Positions 12,626 through 13,112 of a stretch of DNA of 13,112 nt are shown here, piece by piece. The stretch lies in assembly GCA_029007575.1 (NCBI GenBank), contig JAQXIB010000027.1, positions 1 through 13,112 of the forward strand. The letters run 5' to 3'. The notes under the pieces are model-generated. The model made no database searches and was not told where the DNA came from. It was given only the letters and a program-made list of their open reading frames with translations. The stretch is from Clostridiales bacterium. Its GTDB lineage: Bacteria > Bacillota > Clostridia > Oscillospirales > Ruminococcaceae. The position numbers and the translations under genes are program-made. Every line of letters starts with the position of its first letter. Within the stretch, counting starts at the first letter, position 1.

Positions 12626-12631
12626 AATCTG

Positions 12632-12658
12632 AAGTACAGGGTTCCCCTGTACTTTTTT
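12632..12658 (+). terminator. Intrinsic terminator of the Tic20-like gene
   Basis: AAGTACAGGG and CCCTGTACTT form perfect 10-bp arms with a TTC loop, followed by a T-run (12653-12658). It starts 6 bp after the stop codon and separates the gene from mntP. Confidence 0.9.
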
Positions 12659-12663
12659 ATGCA

Positions 12664-12676
12664 CGGATAATATCCG
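12664..12676. promoter_or_regulatory. Dyad CGGATA-A-TATCCG upstream of mntP
   Basis: Perfect 6-bp arms around one base, in the 68-bp gap between the terminator and mntP. The position fits an operator for mntP. No clear -35/-10 pair is seen nearby, and the gap is too short for the manganese-sensing yybP-ykoY riboswitch that often precedes mntP. Confidence 0.35.
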
Positions 12677-12726
12677 AAAAAGTGACATAAATATGAAATA
12701 AGATTTTTTTATTGGACGGTGTTATT

Positions 12727-13112
12727 TTGAGTATTATTGAGATTATTTTACTGGGGCTGGGTCTTGCTATGGATGCCTCCGCGGTATCTATGACAAACGG
12801 TATGACAATGAAGCCCATGAAGCTGAAAGGTACACTTGCTACCGCTTTTGCTTTCGGATTGTTTCAAGGTGTTATGCCGCTGATCGGTTATTTTGCCGGT
12901 TCTGTGTTTGCCGAATATATGGCGGCGATCGATCATTGGATCGCGTTGATTTTATTAGGCTTTATCGGCGGAAAAATGCTTTGGGACGCATTGAAAAAAG
13001 AGGACGAAGTCGTTCCGGCAGCGCACAAGCTGACCTTGAAGCTTCTGCTTGTGCAGGCGATCGCCACCAGCATCGACGCGCTCGCAGTAGGCGTCAGCTT
13101 TGCGGCTATGAA
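12727..13112 (+). CDS. mntP: Putative manganese efflux pump MntP (3' end outside window)
   Basis: The first 128 residues of a MntP (YebN) family membrane protein, which exports Mn2+. LGLGLAMDASAVSM (9-22) and AIATSIDALAVGVSF (111-125) are the two repeated family motifs, with the conserved aspartates D16 and D117. Hydrophobic helices lie at about 3-22, 36-63 and 70-88, and a fourth begins near 106. The start is TTG 12727, after GGACGGTG at short spacing. An ATG at 12769 is inside the first family motif and would remove helix 1, so TTG is preferred. The reading frame is open to the window edge. About a third of the usual length of roughly 185 residues is missing. Confidence 0.9.
   Translation, partial: MSIIEIILLGLGLAMDASAVSMTNGMTMKPMKLKGTLATAFAFGLFQGVMPLIGYFAGSVFAEYMAAIDHWIALILLGFIGGKMLWDALKKEDEVVPAAHKLTLKLLLVQAIATSIDALAVGVSFAAM

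Overview
The window looks like part of a chromosome from a clostridial Firmicute, probably Ruminococcaceae/Oscillospiraceae-like. The reasons are the purine-rich Shine-Dalgarno sequences of AAAGGA type, TTGNNN-17-TATAAT promoters, clostridial-type small proteins, a DacF-type D,D-carboxypeptidase and a eukaryote-like (type II) IleS. Species cannot be assigned from the sequence. Most genes are housekeeping genes of moderate GC. The block at 7.4-8.2 kb is visibly more AT-rich and looks accessory.

Layout. 1-167: a cluster of four inverted repeats, including a 38-bp perfect palindrome that is a likely bidirectional terminator. 168-2576 (minus): a small membrane-anchored, extremely acidic protein behind its own promoter and a structured leader, preceded by a probable operon of an orphan histidine-kinase-like protein and the 16S rRNA methyltransferase RsmE. 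2711-3902: GAPDH with its own promoter and a strong terminator. 4028-7340: isoleucyl-tRNA synthetase (minus) with its own promoter and no visible T-box. 7398-8286: a small divergent block with a zinc-ribbon membrane protein (minus) facing an XRE regulator and a ribbon-helix-helix protein (plus), closed by a strong hairpin terminator. 8301-10344 (minus): a metallophosphoesterase and the O-acetylhomoserine sulfhydrylase MetY. 10641-12011 (plus): a D-Ala-D-Ala carboxypeptidase with a C-terminal membrane anchor. 12230-12625 (plus): a Tic20/DUF4870-like membrane protein. 12727-end: the start of a MntP-type manganese exporter cut by the window edge.

The most notable observation is a shared 5' leader on two unlinked, unrelated membrane-protein genes about 11.5 kb apart on opposite strands: the acidic protein (leader about 641-501, minus) and the Tic20-like protein (leader about 12103-12229, plus). 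Both leaders contain, in the same order, a small hairpin of matching shape with one compensatory base-pair change, a 5-nt gap, an identical TTGTTCCTTTT segment complementary to the gene's own ribosome-binding site, a variable spacer of 45-55 nt, and an identical 17-nt extended ribosome-binding site. This suggests a cis-acting RNA element that could control translation by hiding the Shine-Dalgarno sequence. I do not recognise it as a known riboswitch.

Other points of interest are a kinase-like protein without a phosphoacceptor histidine, a metallophosphoesterase that has lost two predicted metal-2 ligands, variant catalytic motifs in IleS and the carboxypeptidase, and several dyads placed like operators.
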